Both the position numbers and the translations under genes were made by a program. Below, piece by piece: positions 53,178 to 62,059 of a stretch of DNA of 64,000 bases. The notes beneath the pieces are model-generated. The model searched no databases. It worked only from the letters and a program-made list of their open reading frames with translations, and had not been told where the DNA came from. The stretch covers positions 3,645,320 to 3,709,319 of the forward strand of contig NZ_RAPN01000001.1 in assembly GCF_003610535.1 (NCBI RefSeq), written 5' to 3'. Every line of letters begins with the position of its first letter. Within the stretch, counting starts at the first letter, position 1. Source of the stretch: Mangrovibacterium diazotrophicum (GTDB lineage Bacteria; Bacteroidota; Bacteroidia; Bacteroidales; Prolixibacteraceae).

Positions 53178-54668
53178 TTATTTTTTATTAATTGATGATT
53201 TTATTCGTTGTACCTGAGCCCTGATAATAGACTGTATGTCGGGAGATGCTGGCACGACCGCTAAAAATACAAAACTTACGAGGCTTATTATGGCTCCCCG
53301 GATAATGATGTCGATGATTAGGCTGAATTGAGGAATCAGCGAGACGACAAAGTATAATCCAACATAAAAAGCAGCTACAGCTACGAAATACAGGTTGAAG
53401 GGTTGTAGCTGGAATTGTTTGAGTAAGTAGAAATACCGCATCAGGTTGTATAAAAACAGCGCTCCGCAAATGGCGATAGCTGCGCCAACAATGCCACCAA
53501 TGGGGATGAGCAGGTAAAGAAGTACGATCACAAACAGCAGCAAGAACAGCAGGAAGTACATTGCCGCCCGGTATTTGGCAGAATAGCTTAAAACATGTCC
53601 GTTAGCTCCGGTCATCATGTCGAATAAATAGCCGATTCCGATAAAAAAGATCACCCATTTTGATTCGGCGTAGTCCGGTCCAAGGATGTCGAGGATGTTG
53701 CCGATATTGGCCCAAATTCCCAGGAAAAGAAAGCCTCCGATAATGAATTGATTGATGCAGCTTTTGTAATAGATTTCTTTGATCTTTTGCCGGTCGTTGT
53801 TGGCCCAGGCATCCGCAATTAATGTTCCCGATATCTTAAGCAACGGCCTGGAAGGAATGATGACAAGGGTCCCAAAATAAAAGGCAATGGTGTACACTCC
53901 GGTGTTACTGAGGTCAAGCATTTGATTGATCACGATCTTGTCGATATTGAAAACAATCATGGAGCCCAATCCTGTAATGATTGAAAATACAGCTACGTCG
54001 ATTATCTCTCGTCGGAATTTCGGGGTTAAAAAATCCCGATCGAGTGTGAAACGAATTTCGCCACGAGCACTCAATATAGCTGTCAATGCGATTGCTTTTA
54101 CACAGACGATAGCTGCGAAAGAAAATATTAACTGTGCCAGAGTTAGCCACCCGAGTGCGAACGCAACGGTAATGCCAAACAGGAGGAATCGTTGCAGGAA
54201 TTCTTGTAGGAATATTCCGGAAAAAGAATCGTAAAGCACTTTGTTGTAGGTGTCAAGTTGTACAAAGATCATCGTGCAGATACTTAACGGAACCAAAAGG
54301 TAGACATAGTCGGCAAACAGTTTGGAGCTCTCAATATTGCTTTTAATTAGCCAGGGCGAAAACAGAAAGAAGAATGTCAGGAAAAGTATTAAGCCGAGTG
54401 CGAAAAATATAAGGCTGACAGTCAGGAATCCATGGTGTCCCGTTTCTTTGTCTCTAAAATGAGGGAATAGCCTGGCTGTGACTCCTTGCATGCCTAAAAG
54501 GCTGAATTGCCCGAACAGTGTTGAATACGAAATGAGTAGTCCAAATAATCCGACAATGTCGGTGGTGAGGTAGTTGGGATACAAATAAGAGGTTGTCACA
54601 AAGCCAATAATTACACCGATATAGGACCAGATGCTGCCTTTGATTGATTGCTTTATGATAATCCCCAT
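53178..54668 (-). CDS. Wzx-like polysaccharide flippase
   Basis: A 496-residue membrane protein with about 12 to 14 hydrophobic segments across its whole length and the N-terminal pattern IIIKQSIKGSIWSYIGVIIG typical of the polysaccharide-export branch of the MOP flippase superfamily. It should move undecaprenyl-linked glycan units to the periplasmic face. No Wzy-type polymerase or initiating sugar-phosphate transferase is present in the window, so those steps must be encoded elsewhere. The gene is A+T-rich like its downstream neighbour. Confidence 0.88.
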   Translation of the reverse strand: MGIIIKQSIKGSIWSYIGVIIGFVTTSYLYPNYLTTDIVGLFGLLISYSTLFGQFSLLGMQGVTARLFPHFRDKETGHHGFLTVSLIFFALGLILFLTFFFLFSPWLIKSNIESSKLFADYVYLLVPLSICTMIFVQLDTYNKVLYDSFSGIFLQEFLQRFLLFGITVAFALGWLTLAQLIFSFAAIVCVKAIALTAILSARGEIRFTLDRDFLTPKFRREIIDVAVFSIITGLGSMIVFNIDKIVINQMLDLSNTGVYTIAFYFGTLVIIPSRPLLKISGTLIADAWANNDRQKIKEIYYKSCINQFIIGGFLFLGIWANIGNILDILGPDYAESKWVIFFIGIGYLFDMMTGANGHVLSYSAKYRAAMYFLLFLLLFVIVLLYLLIPIGGIVGAAIAICGALFLYNLMRYFYLLKQFQLQPFNLYFVAVAAFYVGLYFVVSLIPQFSLIIDIIIRGAIISLVSFVFLAVVPASPDIQSIIRAQVQRIKSSINKK

Positions 54669-54695
54669 TTTTCTCGGTTTCCGTAATTATTTACT

Positions 54696-54703
54696 TATTT
54701 TTG
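54696..54703 (+). promoter_or_regulatory. -7 box for the YfhO-like gene
   Basis: TATTTTTG is an exact match, 36 bp before ATG 54740 in the divergent gap. Confidence 0.5.
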
Positions 54704-54739
54704 CTTCAACTCAAAAAATTGAAATCCATTCATTGAACT

Positions 54740-57247
54740 ATGGCAAAGATAAAAGGCAATCGCAATTTATTCGTCACAATCGGAATTATTCTCTTTTTCA
54801 TCGTCCTGTCCTTTGTTTATTACTCGCCCCAGTTAGAAGGGAAGAAGCTTTTGGCTTCTGATAACGTTAATTTCAAAGGGATGGCCAAGGAGATTGGCGA
54901 CTACCGGGCTGAAACGGGTGAAGAAGCGCTCTGGACGAATAGCATGTTTGGCGGTATGCCTGCCTATCTGATTTCGACGCGATACGGAGGAGAGTTGTTA
55001 GCGAAAGTGCAATCAGCTTTCTTGTCAGTCGTACCTCGCCCAGCCGGTTACCTGGCGTTGGGTTTCATTTGCTTTTTTGTGATGTGCCTGTTGTTGGGTG
55101 TCAACGCGTGGATCGCGATGGTTGGCGGGTTGATGTACGGCATGGCAACCTATTTCTTTGTGCTGATCGAATCGGGACATTACACCAAAGTGCACACGTT
55201 GATGTACATGCCTTTGGTTGTTGGAGGAGTAATTAGTGCCTTCCGGAACAAACCATACTGGGGGGCTCTGGTAACCGGCTTGGGACTCTCGTGGATGCTG
55301 AGCGCTAACCATCCTCAGATGACTTATTATGCCGCAATCATGGTGTTGATTATCGGCATTGCTTATTTGGTTGATGCGATTCGCGAGAAAACGGTTCCTG
55401 CTTTTTTAAAGTCGACCGGCTTGTTGTTGGTTGCACTCATTCTGGCTGTTGGAACCAATTTCGGAAGATTAGCTACGGTGTACGAATATGGCAAATATTC
55501 AACCCGTGGAAAGTCGGAATTGAAAGTTGATGAGCAAAATCAAACACAAGGCCTCGATAAAGACTATATACTGGAATACAGCTATGATTTCGGTGAAGCG
55601 ATGACCGCTTTTATTCCTCGTTTCAAGGGAGGTGGCATGAGCGAACCATTGGGTGAAAACTCAGAGGTTTATTCATTCTTCGAGAAAAATCAAGGGAAAG
55701 CAGCTGCCAAGAAAGTTACTGAAGCACTGCCGCTTTACTGGGGGAGTCAGCCAATTTCTGCGGCTCCGTTTTACTATGGCGCAGTCGTGTTTTTCCTGTT
55801 TGTGCTGGGGCTTTTCATTGTGAAAGGAAAAGACAAGTGGTGGATTCTCGCGGTATTCATTGTGTCACTCTTGTTGTCCCTTGGGAAGAACTTTGGCGCA
55901 TTAAGTCATTTTATGATCGACTATTTTCCCGGCTATAACAAGTTCAGGGATGTCAAGAATATCATCGTCATTCAACATTTCGCCATGGTATTGATGTCTG
56001 TTTTGGCAGTTCGCGAATTATTCAGGAATCAAACCGAAAAGAAAGAGCTGATGAAATCGCTGAAATATACCTGGTTCATCCTCGGTGGACTGACCCTGCT
56101 TTTCGTTTTGGTGCCAGGCTTGGCCGGCGATTTCAGAGGGCCGTCGGATGCCCGTTTTGCGCAGGCCGGTTGGCCGCAACAACTGTTGCAAGCGCTGATG
56201 GACGACCGCCGCTCAATTTTGCGGGTTGATGCGTTTAAAGCTTTTGTCTTTGTTACGCTTTCTGCCGGTGTTGTCTGGCTGTATATTCAGAAAAAAATTA
56301 AAGTATCCTACGCTGTCGCTTTATGGGCATTGTTGGTGTTGGTCGATCTTTGGCCGATTGACAAGAAATACATGAGCAACGATAGCTTTGTATCCAAGTC
56401 GAAAGTTGAAAAACCTTACACGGCGAGCAAGGCAGACCAAGCAATCTTGGCAGATACCGATCCTGATTTCCGCGTGCTGAATTTGACAGTGAGCCCGTTT
56501 CAGGATGCGTCAACTTCCTACTTTCATAAATCGCTTGGTGGCTATCATGGTGCCAAAATGGAGCGATACCAGGAATTGTTCGATCATGAATTGTATCCTG
56601 AAATTCGCCTGTTAATTGGTGGATTCCAGCAGCCAAATACCCTCGATTCTGTTTTGAATTCGTTGAGCGTGATCAATATGCTGAATACGCGCTATGTGAT
56701 TTATGATCCAAATAGTGAGCCGTTGGAGAATCCGGACGCGCTGGGCAATGCCTGGTTTGTGAACGACTTTAAGACGGTTGCCAATGCCAATGAGGAAATG
56801 GATGCCTTGAAAAGTTTCGATGCTTCTGAAGAAGCCATTGTTGACGAACGTTTTGCGGAACAATTGAAAGACGTGAAACTGGGAACTGGTCACAATTCGC
56901 AAATTCGGCTGGAAGAGTATCGCCCCAATTATTTGAAATATTCAGCGAGTGTTTCCGGTGGAACGGCGCTGGCTGTTTTCTCCGAGATTTATTACCCGAA
57001 AGGTTGGGATGCCTTTATCGACGGGAAAAAGGTTGACTATATGCGGGTCAATTACGTGTTGCGCGCGTTGGCAGTTCCGGAAGGAAGGCATGAGATTGAG
57101 TTCAAGTTTGAACCGTCATCATATTTCATAGGCAATAAAATCTCGCTGGCGAGTTCGTTAATTTTGCTTTTGGCAGCGGCAGGACTTATTTTTATGGAGT
57201 GGAAAAAGAGAGCAAAACATGAAGAAGAAGCGTCCGACAAAGCTTAG
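54740..57247 (+). CDS. YfhO-family membrane protein
   Basis: An 835-residue integral membrane protein. The N-terminal two thirds contain about 12 hydrophobic segments; the conserved early motif AETGEEALWTNSMFGGMPAY lies in the first extracytoplasmic loop. About 250 mostly soluble residues follow, and one last helix (NKISLASSLILLLAAAGLIF) precedes a charged tail. YfhO proteins resemble GT-C glycosyltransferases and are linked to sugar modification of envelope polymers in Gram-positive species. In this group the role is unproven. Its end overlaps the ftsX start by 29 bp, so the two are translated together. Confidence 0.85.
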   Translation: MAKIKGNRNLFVTIGIILFFIVLSFVYYSPQLEGKKLLASDNVNFKGMAKEIGDYRAETGEEALWTNSMFGGMPAYLISTRYGGELLAKVQSAFLSVVPRPAGYLALGFICFFVMCLLLGVNAWIAMVGGLMYGMATYFFVLIESGHYTKVHTLMYMPLVVGGVISAFRNKPYWGALVTGLGLSWMLSANHPQMTYYAAIMVLIIGIAYLVDAIREKTVPAFLKSTGLLLVALILAVGTNFGRLATVYEYGKYSTRGKSELKVDEQNQTQGLDKDYILEYSYDFGEAMTAFIPRFKGGGMSEPLGENSEVYSFFEKNQGKAAAKKVTEALPLYWGSQPISAAPFYYGAVVFFLFVLGLFIVKGKDKWWILAVFIVSLLLSLGKNFGALSHFMIDYFPGYNKFRDVKNIIVIQHFAMVLMSVLAVRELFRNQTEKKELMKSLKYTWFILGGLTLLFVLVPGLAGDFRGPSDARFAQAGWPQQLLQALMDDRRSILRVDAFKAFVFVTLSAGVVWLYIQKKIKVSYAVALWALLVLVDLWPIDKKYMSNDSFVSKSKVEKPYTASKADQAILADTDPDFRVLNLTVSPFQDASTSYFHKSLGGYHGAKMERYQELFDHELYPEIRLLIGGFQQPNTLDSVLNSLSVINMLNTRYVIYDPNSEPLENPDALGNAWFVNDFKTVANANEEMDALKSFDASEEAIVDERFAEQLKDVKLGTGHNSQIRLEEYRPNYLKYSASVSGGTALAVFSEIYYPKGWDAFIDGKKVDYMRVNYVLRALAVPEGRHEIEFKFEPSSYFIGNKISLASSLILLLAAAGLIFMEWKKRAKHEEEASDKA

Positions 57248-58097
57248 GCGGCGATTATTTCGCTCGTACATAACCGCAACTATCAGCATAACCCTGGTTT
57301 TATTTTTGGTTGGGCTGATGTCGTTACTGGTACAGAACGCCGGCCGACTATCCGATTATGTGCGCGAACATGTTGGTTTTACCCTCGTGTTGCAGGATGA
57401 TGTTCGCGACGTTGAGGTCCTTCGTTTGCAGAAAATGCTGAGCGCCACACCCTATGTGAAATCCACAGAATACATCAATAAAGAAGATGCGGCAGTAACG
57501 CTGGCGAACGATTTAGGCGAGGACTTTGTCGACTTTTTGGGTTTCAATCCGCTGTTTTCATCATTGGATGTCAAGTTGTACGCTCCGTACATGGACACAG
57601 ACAGTTTGGTGGTTTTGGAAAAGAATTTCCTGCAATATCCGCAGGTTAAAGAAGTTTACTACCAGCGCGATTTGGTTCGGGTAATCAACAACAATGTTCG
57701 TCGCATTAGTTTGTTCCTGATGATATTTGCTCTCCTGTTACTGTTTATCTTTACAGCGCTCATCAATAATACCATTCGGATTTCGATTTACAGCCAGCGT
57801 TTTGTGATCAATACAATGAAACTCGTAGGAGCGACGCGCTCCTTTATTCGAAAGCCATTCCTATGGAAAAGCATTGCTTATGGGCTGATTGGTGGATTAA
57901 TTGCCAATATCACCATCCTTTTGTTAATTTATTCTTATCAGAAAGATTTTAAAGAAATTTTAGATATTCGTCAACTGGACACCGTAGGGCTAACATTTAT
58001 AGTGGTTTTGGTGTTTGGTGTATTAATTTCGGGCTTGTCTACCTATTTTGCCGTCAATAAATTTCTCAGGCTTAAGTTCGATGAATTGTATTATTAG
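57219..58097 (+). CDS. ftsX: Cell-division ABC permease FtsX
   Basis: A 292-residue permease. The first helix is near residues 14-36 (YITATISITLVLFLVGLMSL), followed by an extracytoplasmic domain to about residue 165 (LSATPYVKSTEYINKEDAAV) and three C-terminal helices. The segment INTMKLVGATRSFIRKPFLW is typical of FtsX. With FtsE it controls septal wall hydrolases in response to ATP use; ftsE is not in the window, as is common in this group. It overlaps the YfhO gene by 29 bp and precedes the DUF3098 gene. Confidence 0.93.
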   Translation: MKKKRPTKLRRRLFRSYITATISITLVLFLVGLMSLLVQNAGRLSDYVREHVGFTLVLQDDVRDVEVLRLQKMLSATPYVKSTEYINKEDAAVTLANDLGEDFVDFLGFNPLFSSLDVKLYAPYMDTDSLVVLEKNFLQYPQVKEVYYQRDLVRVINNNVRRISLFLMIFALLLLFIFTALINNTIRISIYSQRFVINTMKLVGATRSFIRKPFLWKSIAYGLIGGLIANITILLLIYSYQKDFKEILDIRQLDTVGLTFIVVLVFGVLISGLSTYFAVNKFLRLKFDELYY

Positions 58098-58123
58098 TTA
58101 AATTTGATTATCTGTTGTAAAAC

Positions 58124-58381
58124 ATGAAAACGACAAAAAAAGAACAGGGCGAGGCAAACGGACAGTTTGCATTAGGTAAAGAAAACTATCGATTGTTATT
58201 GATTGGTTTTGCGATCATAGTAGTTGGATTTATTTTGATGGTTGGCGGTAAGAGCGACGATCCTGCTGTTTTCAATCCCGATATTTTCAGTTTCAGACGC
58301 ATCACTTTGGCTCCGGTAGTTGTTCTTTTCGGATTTCTTTTCGAGATCTATGCCATTATGAAAAAGCCCTCGAAACAGTAG
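58124..58381 (+). CDS. DUF3098 small membrane protein
   Basis: An 85-residue protein with two hydrophobic segments: LLLIGFAIIVVGFILMVGG near 25-45 and LAPVVVLFGFLFEIYAIM near 63-80. The linker SDDPAVFNPDIFSFRRIT is the recognisable DUF3098 core. The family is small, nearly confined to Bacteroidota and normally encoded between ftsX and uppP, as here. Function is unknown; the place suggests envelope growth or division. Confidence 0.85.
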   Translation: MKTTKKEQGEANGQFALGKENYRLLLIGFAIIVVGFILMVGGKSDDPAVFNPDIFSFRRITLAPVVVLFGFLFEIYAIMKKPSKQ

Positions 58382-58459
58382 AGATAACAAATCAATAATT
58401 CGGTTCATTTTATTCATCCCTGGGCGTATTCGGATGCGCCTTGATATACCTTTAGTCGC

Positions 58460-59344
58460 ATGAGTTTAATACAAACGATTATAATTGCTATTGTCGAGGG
58501 GCTCACGGAGTTTTTGCCGGTTTCTTCAACCGGACACATGATCATAGCTCAGAATATGCTGGGTGTTCAGAGTACGGAATTCGTTAAAGCTTTTACAGTA
58601 GTCATCCAGCTTGGAGCAATTCTCTCAGTTATTGTGCTTTATTGGGAGCGTTTTTTCAAGGTTAACCCTGGTAAAATCTTTTGCACAACAGAGATGAAAT
58701 CAATGTCATTTGGAGGAAAGATTGTTGCTGCCGTTAAAGGTATCCTATACAAATACGATTTTTATTGGAAGCTGTTGGTCGCGTTTATTCCGGCTGCAGT
58801 CATAGGGCTTATTTTTATCGATCAGATCAACAGCTTACTCGAAAATGTTTTGGTTGTGGCCATCATGCTTGTTATTGGGGGTGTTCTGATGTTATTTGTC
58901 GACCAGATTTTTAAGAAGGTTGATGAAGGCCAGAAAATCACTGAAAAGAAAGCATTCATGATCGGTCTGGCGCAGTGCGTTGCCATGATTCCGGGTGTTT
59001 CGCGCTCGATGGCAACGATCGTTGGCGGAATGAGTCAGCGGTTGACACGGAAAACAGCTGCGGAATTTTCATTTTTTCTGGCCGTGCCAACCATGTGCGC
59101 TGCTACGGCCTATAAACTTCTGGAATTGGCGATGGAGCCCAACGGTTTCGATATTATCAAGGAAAACTTAGTTGTATTGCTTTTGGGCAATGTTGTGGCT
59201 TTTGTAGTGGCCATGTTGGCTATTAAGTTTTTCATTGGTTTCGTTACACGTTACGGTTTTCGAGCATTCGGTTGGTACCGCATTATAGTTGGCGGCATTA
59301 TCATTACCTTGTTGCTTTCCGGTTATAATCTGGAAATGATCTAA
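58460..59344 (+). CDS. uppP: Undecaprenyl-diphosphatase
   Basis: A 294-residue membrane phosphatase that dephosphorylates undecaprenyl diphosphate, restoring the lipid carrier used for peptidoglycan and surface glycans. The active-site motifs are intact: EGLTEFLPVSSTGHM near the N-terminus, and PGVSRSMATIVGGM in the second half. About eight membrane segments; full length. A near-match promoter box, TACCTTTA, lies at 58447-58454. Confidence 0.95.
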   Translation: MSLIQTIIIAIVEGLTEFLPVSSTGHMIIAQNMLGVQSTEFVKAFTVVIQLGAILSVIVLYWERFFKVNPGKIFCTTEMKSMSFGGKIVAAVKGILYKYDFYWKLLVAFIPAAVIGLIFIDQINSLLENVLVVAIMLVIGGVLMLFVDQIFKKVDEGQKITEKKAFMIGLAQCVAMIPGVSRSMATIVGGMSQRLTRKTAAEFSFFLAVPTMCAATAYKLLELAMEPNGFDIIKENLVVLLLGNVVAFVVAMLAIKFFIGFVTRYGFRAFGWYRIIVGGIIITLLLSGYNLEMI

Positions 59345-59474
59345 GCGTCATTCTTTTGTGAATGGGCTCGGTTGATCTGGTTCGAATCGAACCTACCTTC
59401 CTCCTTTTTCCTTCAAAAAGAACAAGAAAGCAGATTTATTTCTTTGCTTATTGGCTGATTGTCGGGTTAATTAC

Positions 59475-59482
59475 TATTTTTG
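59475..59482 (+). promoter_or_regulatory. -7 box for truB
   Basis: TATTTTTG is an exact match, 59 bp before the truB ATG. Confidence 0.5.
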
Positions 59483-59541
59483 CAGGCTGAAAATTCGGCA
59501 GGTCCAAATTTTGTTAATCAGATAATTAAAGCACATCTTTC

Positions 59542-60255
59542 ATGGGCGATACAGCCAGAACATACGATTTTGAAAAGGGCGAAGTTTTGCTTTTTGACAA
59601 AGCGCTCGATTGGACTTCGTTCGATTTGGTTCGAAAGGTTCGTAACCATCTGACTCGTGCAATTGGCGTTAAGAAGCTGAAAGTGGGGCATGCAGGTACG
59701 TTGGATCCGAAAGCTACCGGCTTGATGATCCTCTGCACAGGTAAGGCAACCAAAAGTATTGATAGTATTCAGGCTCAAGTGAAAGAGTATGTTGCAACGA
59801 TCAAATTGGGAGCCACGACGCCTTCTTTTGACCTCGAGTCGGAAGAGGACGCAACTTACCCGACATCACATATCACCCTTCCATTAATCCAGGAAGTACT
59901 TAATGATTTTAAAGGCGAACAGATGCAGGTTCCGCCCATCTTCAGTGCTGTTAAAGTTGATGGCAAGCGTGCATACGAACATGCCCGTAAGGGGGAGGAT
60001 GTGAAGCTGAATGCCAAATTGATTCAACTTTACGAGCTGGAGGTCGTAGAATTCGATGGCACGAATTTGGTGCTTCGTGTGGTTTGCAGCAAGGGCACTT
60101 ATATTCGCGCATTGGCCCGCGATTTGGGGAAAGCGCTGAATTCGGGTGCTTATTTGACGGGTTTGAGACGCACTAAGGTTGGTGATTATCAGATTGGAGA
60201 GGCAATGTCGCTGGAATACTTTCTAGAAAATTTGAATCTTTTTGTAACAAATTAG
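59542..60255 (+). CDS. truB: tRNA pseudouridine-55 synthase
   Basis: A 237-residue enzyme forming pseudouridine 55 in the T-loop of tRNAs. The catalytic Asp lies in GHAGTLDPKATGLMILCTG, and QVPPIFSAVKVDGKRAYEHAR and RVVCSKGTYIRALARDLG follow as usual. The C-terminal PUA-type extension found in some relatives is absent, which is normal for this group. It starts a short run with queA. Confidence 0.96.
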   Translation: MGDTARTYDFEKGEVLLFDKALDWTSFDLVRKVRNHLTRAIGVKKLKVGHAGTLDPKATGLMILCTGKATKSIDSIQAQVKEYVATIKLGATTPSFDLESEEDATYPTSHITLPLIQEVLNDFKGEQMQVPPIFSAVKVDGKRAYEHARKGEDVKLNAKLIQLYELEVVEFDGTNLVLRVVCSKGTYIRALARDLGKALNSGAYLTGLRRTKVGDYQIGEAMSLEYFLENLNLFVTN

Positions 60256-60273
60256 AAAACGCCCCGTATAAGG

Positions 60274-60281
60274 TAGCTTTG
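60274..60281 (+). promoter_or_regulatory. Possible -7 box for queA
   Basis: TAGCTTTG fits TAnnTTTG and lies 70 bp before the queA ATG. No matching -33 element is seen. Confidence 0.3.
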
Positions 60282-60351
60282 AATTGTGGCGAGCTTTTTG
60301 TTGAAATTAGAAGTTGCCGAAAACATTGAAAATATTCAGAAATAGATACGT

Positions 60352-61401
60352 ATGAAGTTATCCAAGTTTAAGTTTAAATTACCGGAAGAACTAATTGCTC
60401 TGCATCCGGCTCAGAATCGCGATGAATCGCGTTTGATGGTTGTTGATCGCAAAACCAAGAAAATTGAGCACAAACTATTTAAGGATGTAACCGATTATTT
60501 CGACGATCAGGATGTGTTGGTGTTTAACGATACCAAAGTATTTCCTGCCCGTTTGTACGGTAATAAAGAGAAAACCGGTGCTGAGATCGAGGTTTTCCTG
60601 CTTCGTGAATTGAATCGCGAGCAACGTCTTTGGGATGTTTTGGTTGATCCGGCACGTAAAATCCGTATCGGTAATAAATTGTATTTCGGCGAAGACGATT
60701 TGTTGGTGGCCGAGGTAATTGATAATACAACTTCTCGCGGAAGAACACTTCGTTTCTTGTTCGACGGGCCTTACGACGAGTTTAAGCAAACATTGTACAG
60801 TTTGGGCGAGACTCCGCTTCCTAAGTTCATTCAACGTCCGGTTCAGCCGGAAGATAAAGATCGTTATCAAACGATTTTTGCGAAGCACGAAGGTGCTGTT
60901 GCTGCTCCAACCGCAGGTTTGCACTTCAGCCGCGAGTTGATGAAACGCTTGGAGATTATTGGTGTCGATTTCAGTTTTGTTACGTTGCATGTTGGTCTTG
61001 GTAACTTCAGAAGTGTGGATGTTGAAGACTTGACCAAGCACAAAATGGACTCAGAGCAGATTTGGATTACTGAAGAAGCCTGCGATGTGGTGAACAAAGC
61101 GAAGACCAACAAGAAAAATGTTTGCGCTGTTGGAACAACCGTGATGCGTACACTTGAAAGTTCGGTTTCAACTCAAGGGTTTTTGAAGCCCTACGAAGGA
61201 TGGACCAATAAATTTATTTTCCCTCCTTACGAGTTTAGTGTGGCCAACCGTATGATTACAAACTTCCATTTGCCGTTGTCAACTTTGATGATGATGGTGG
61301 CTGCTTTTGGCGGTTACGATTTGACAATGGAAGCTTATAAAGAAGCAATCAAAGAGGGTTACCGTTTCGGTACCTACGGTGATGCAATGCTGATTCTTTA
61401 G
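60352..61401 (+). CDS. queA: S-adenosylmethionine:tRNA ribosyltransferase-isomerase
   Basis: A 349-residue enzyme that converts preQ1 in tRNA to epoxyqueuosine using the ribosyl part of SAM. It begins [20 protein letters not shown] and contains [31 protein letters not shown] and [17 protein letters not shown], all diagnostic. Full length. The rest of the queuosine pathway is not in the window. Confidence 0.96.
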   Translation: MKLSKFKFKLPEELIALHPAQNRDESRLMVVDRKTKKIEHKLFKDVTDYFDDQDVLVFNDTKVFPARLYGNKEKTGAEIEVFLLRELNREQRLWDVLVDPARKIRIGNKLYFGEDDLLVAEVIDNTTSRGRTLRFLFDGPYDEFKQTLYSLGETPLPKFIQRPVQPEDKDRYQTIFAKHEGAVAAPTAGLHFSRELMKRLEIIGVDFSFVTLHVGLGNFRSVDVEDLTKHKMDSEQIWITEEACDVVNKAKTNKKNVCAVGTTVMRTLESSVSTQGFLKPYEGWTNKFIFPPYEFSVANRMITNFHLPLSTLMMMVAAFGGYDLTMEAYKEAIKEGYRFGTYGDAMLIL

Positions 61402-61423
61402 AATTCAATCTTTCGAAATATTC

Positions 61424-61462
61424 AAGGCTATGCGGTTTTTCCGGATAGCCTTTCTTTTTTTG
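61424..61462 (+). terminator. Terminator after queA
   Basis: AAGGCTAT (61424-61431) pairs with ATAGCCTT (61445-61452), with an inner CGG/CCG helix, and continues into a T-rich run. Confidence 0.85.
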
Positions 61463-61491
61463 CGGCGACTGGTCTGCTTGTCGCGAAATGT

Positions 61492-61499
61492 TATCTTTG
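61492..61499 (+). promoter_or_regulatory. -7 box for rnhA
   Basis: TATCTTTG is an exact match, 15 bp before ATG 61515. It overlaps the longer frame that begins at 61488, which argues for the later start. Confidence 0.55.
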
Positions 61500-61514
61500 C
61501 ACGAAACAACAAAA

Positions 61515-61988
61515 ATGACTACAGGACCCCGCATTACGATATATACCGACGGAGCAGCCAAAGGAAATCCCGGCCCGGGAGGCTATGGTGTTGTGCTGAT
61601 GTCGGGTCAGCACCGGAAGGAAATGTCGGAAGGCTTCGAGCTTACCACGAACAACCGTATGGAGTTGTTGGCAGTTATAATCGCCTTGGAAGCGCTGAAG
61701 GTTCCCAATAGCCAGGTGACGATTTATTCGGATTCAAAATATGTGGTTGATGCCGTTGAAAAGCGATGGGTTTGGGACTGGGTCAAAAAACGTTTCAAGG
61801 GGAAAAAGAATGCCGATCTTTGGCAGCGTTTTTTGAAAATATACGACAGGCACCAGGTTCGTTTTGTATGGGTGAAGGGGCATGCTGATATTCCAGAGAA
61901 TGAACGGTGCGACCAACTCGCCGTTGAGGCTGCTACGGGGCCCGGTCTGAAAAAAGACTTCGGATATTTACAGGCTCAGGATAACTAA
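61515..61988 (+). CDS. rnhA: Ribonuclease HI
   Basis: A 157-residue endonuclease that cuts the RNA strand of RNA-DNA hybrids. The four acidic catalytic residues are visible: Asp in IYTDGAAKGNPGPGGYG, Glu in TTNNRMELLAVI, Asp in YSDSKYVVDAV and Asp in ERCDQLAVEAA, with the VKGHADIPENE handle before the last. Start at ATG 61515 (MTTGPRITIYTDG), since the promoter box lies just before it. Confidence 0.95.
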   Translation: MTTGPRITIYTDGAAKGNPGPGGYGVVLMSGQHRKEMSEGFELTTNNRMELLAVIIALEALKVPNSQVTIYSDSKYVVDAVEKRWVWDWVKKRFKGKKNADLWQRFLKIYDRHQVRFVWVKGHADIPENERCDQLAVEAATGPGLKKDFGYLQAQDN

Positions 61989-62006
61989 ATCCGAATGTTG
62001 GTACCC

Positions 62007-62035
62007 TTTGTCGTGTCAACTAATTTGTACATTTG
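62007..62035 (+). promoter_or_regulatory. Promoter of waaA
   Basis: TTTG at 62007-62010 and TACATTTG at 62028-62035 make one of the best -33/-7 pairs in the window, 21 bp apart start to start. It overlaps the first bases of the longer frame at 62033 and supports the start at 62060. Confidence 0.7.
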
Positions 62036-62059
62036 CTTCCATCAAAAGAATTCGGTTTC

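Noticed and set aside
60475-61041. 188-codon open frame opposite queA
   Set aside because: Antisense to a clearly conserved gene and without recognisable features.
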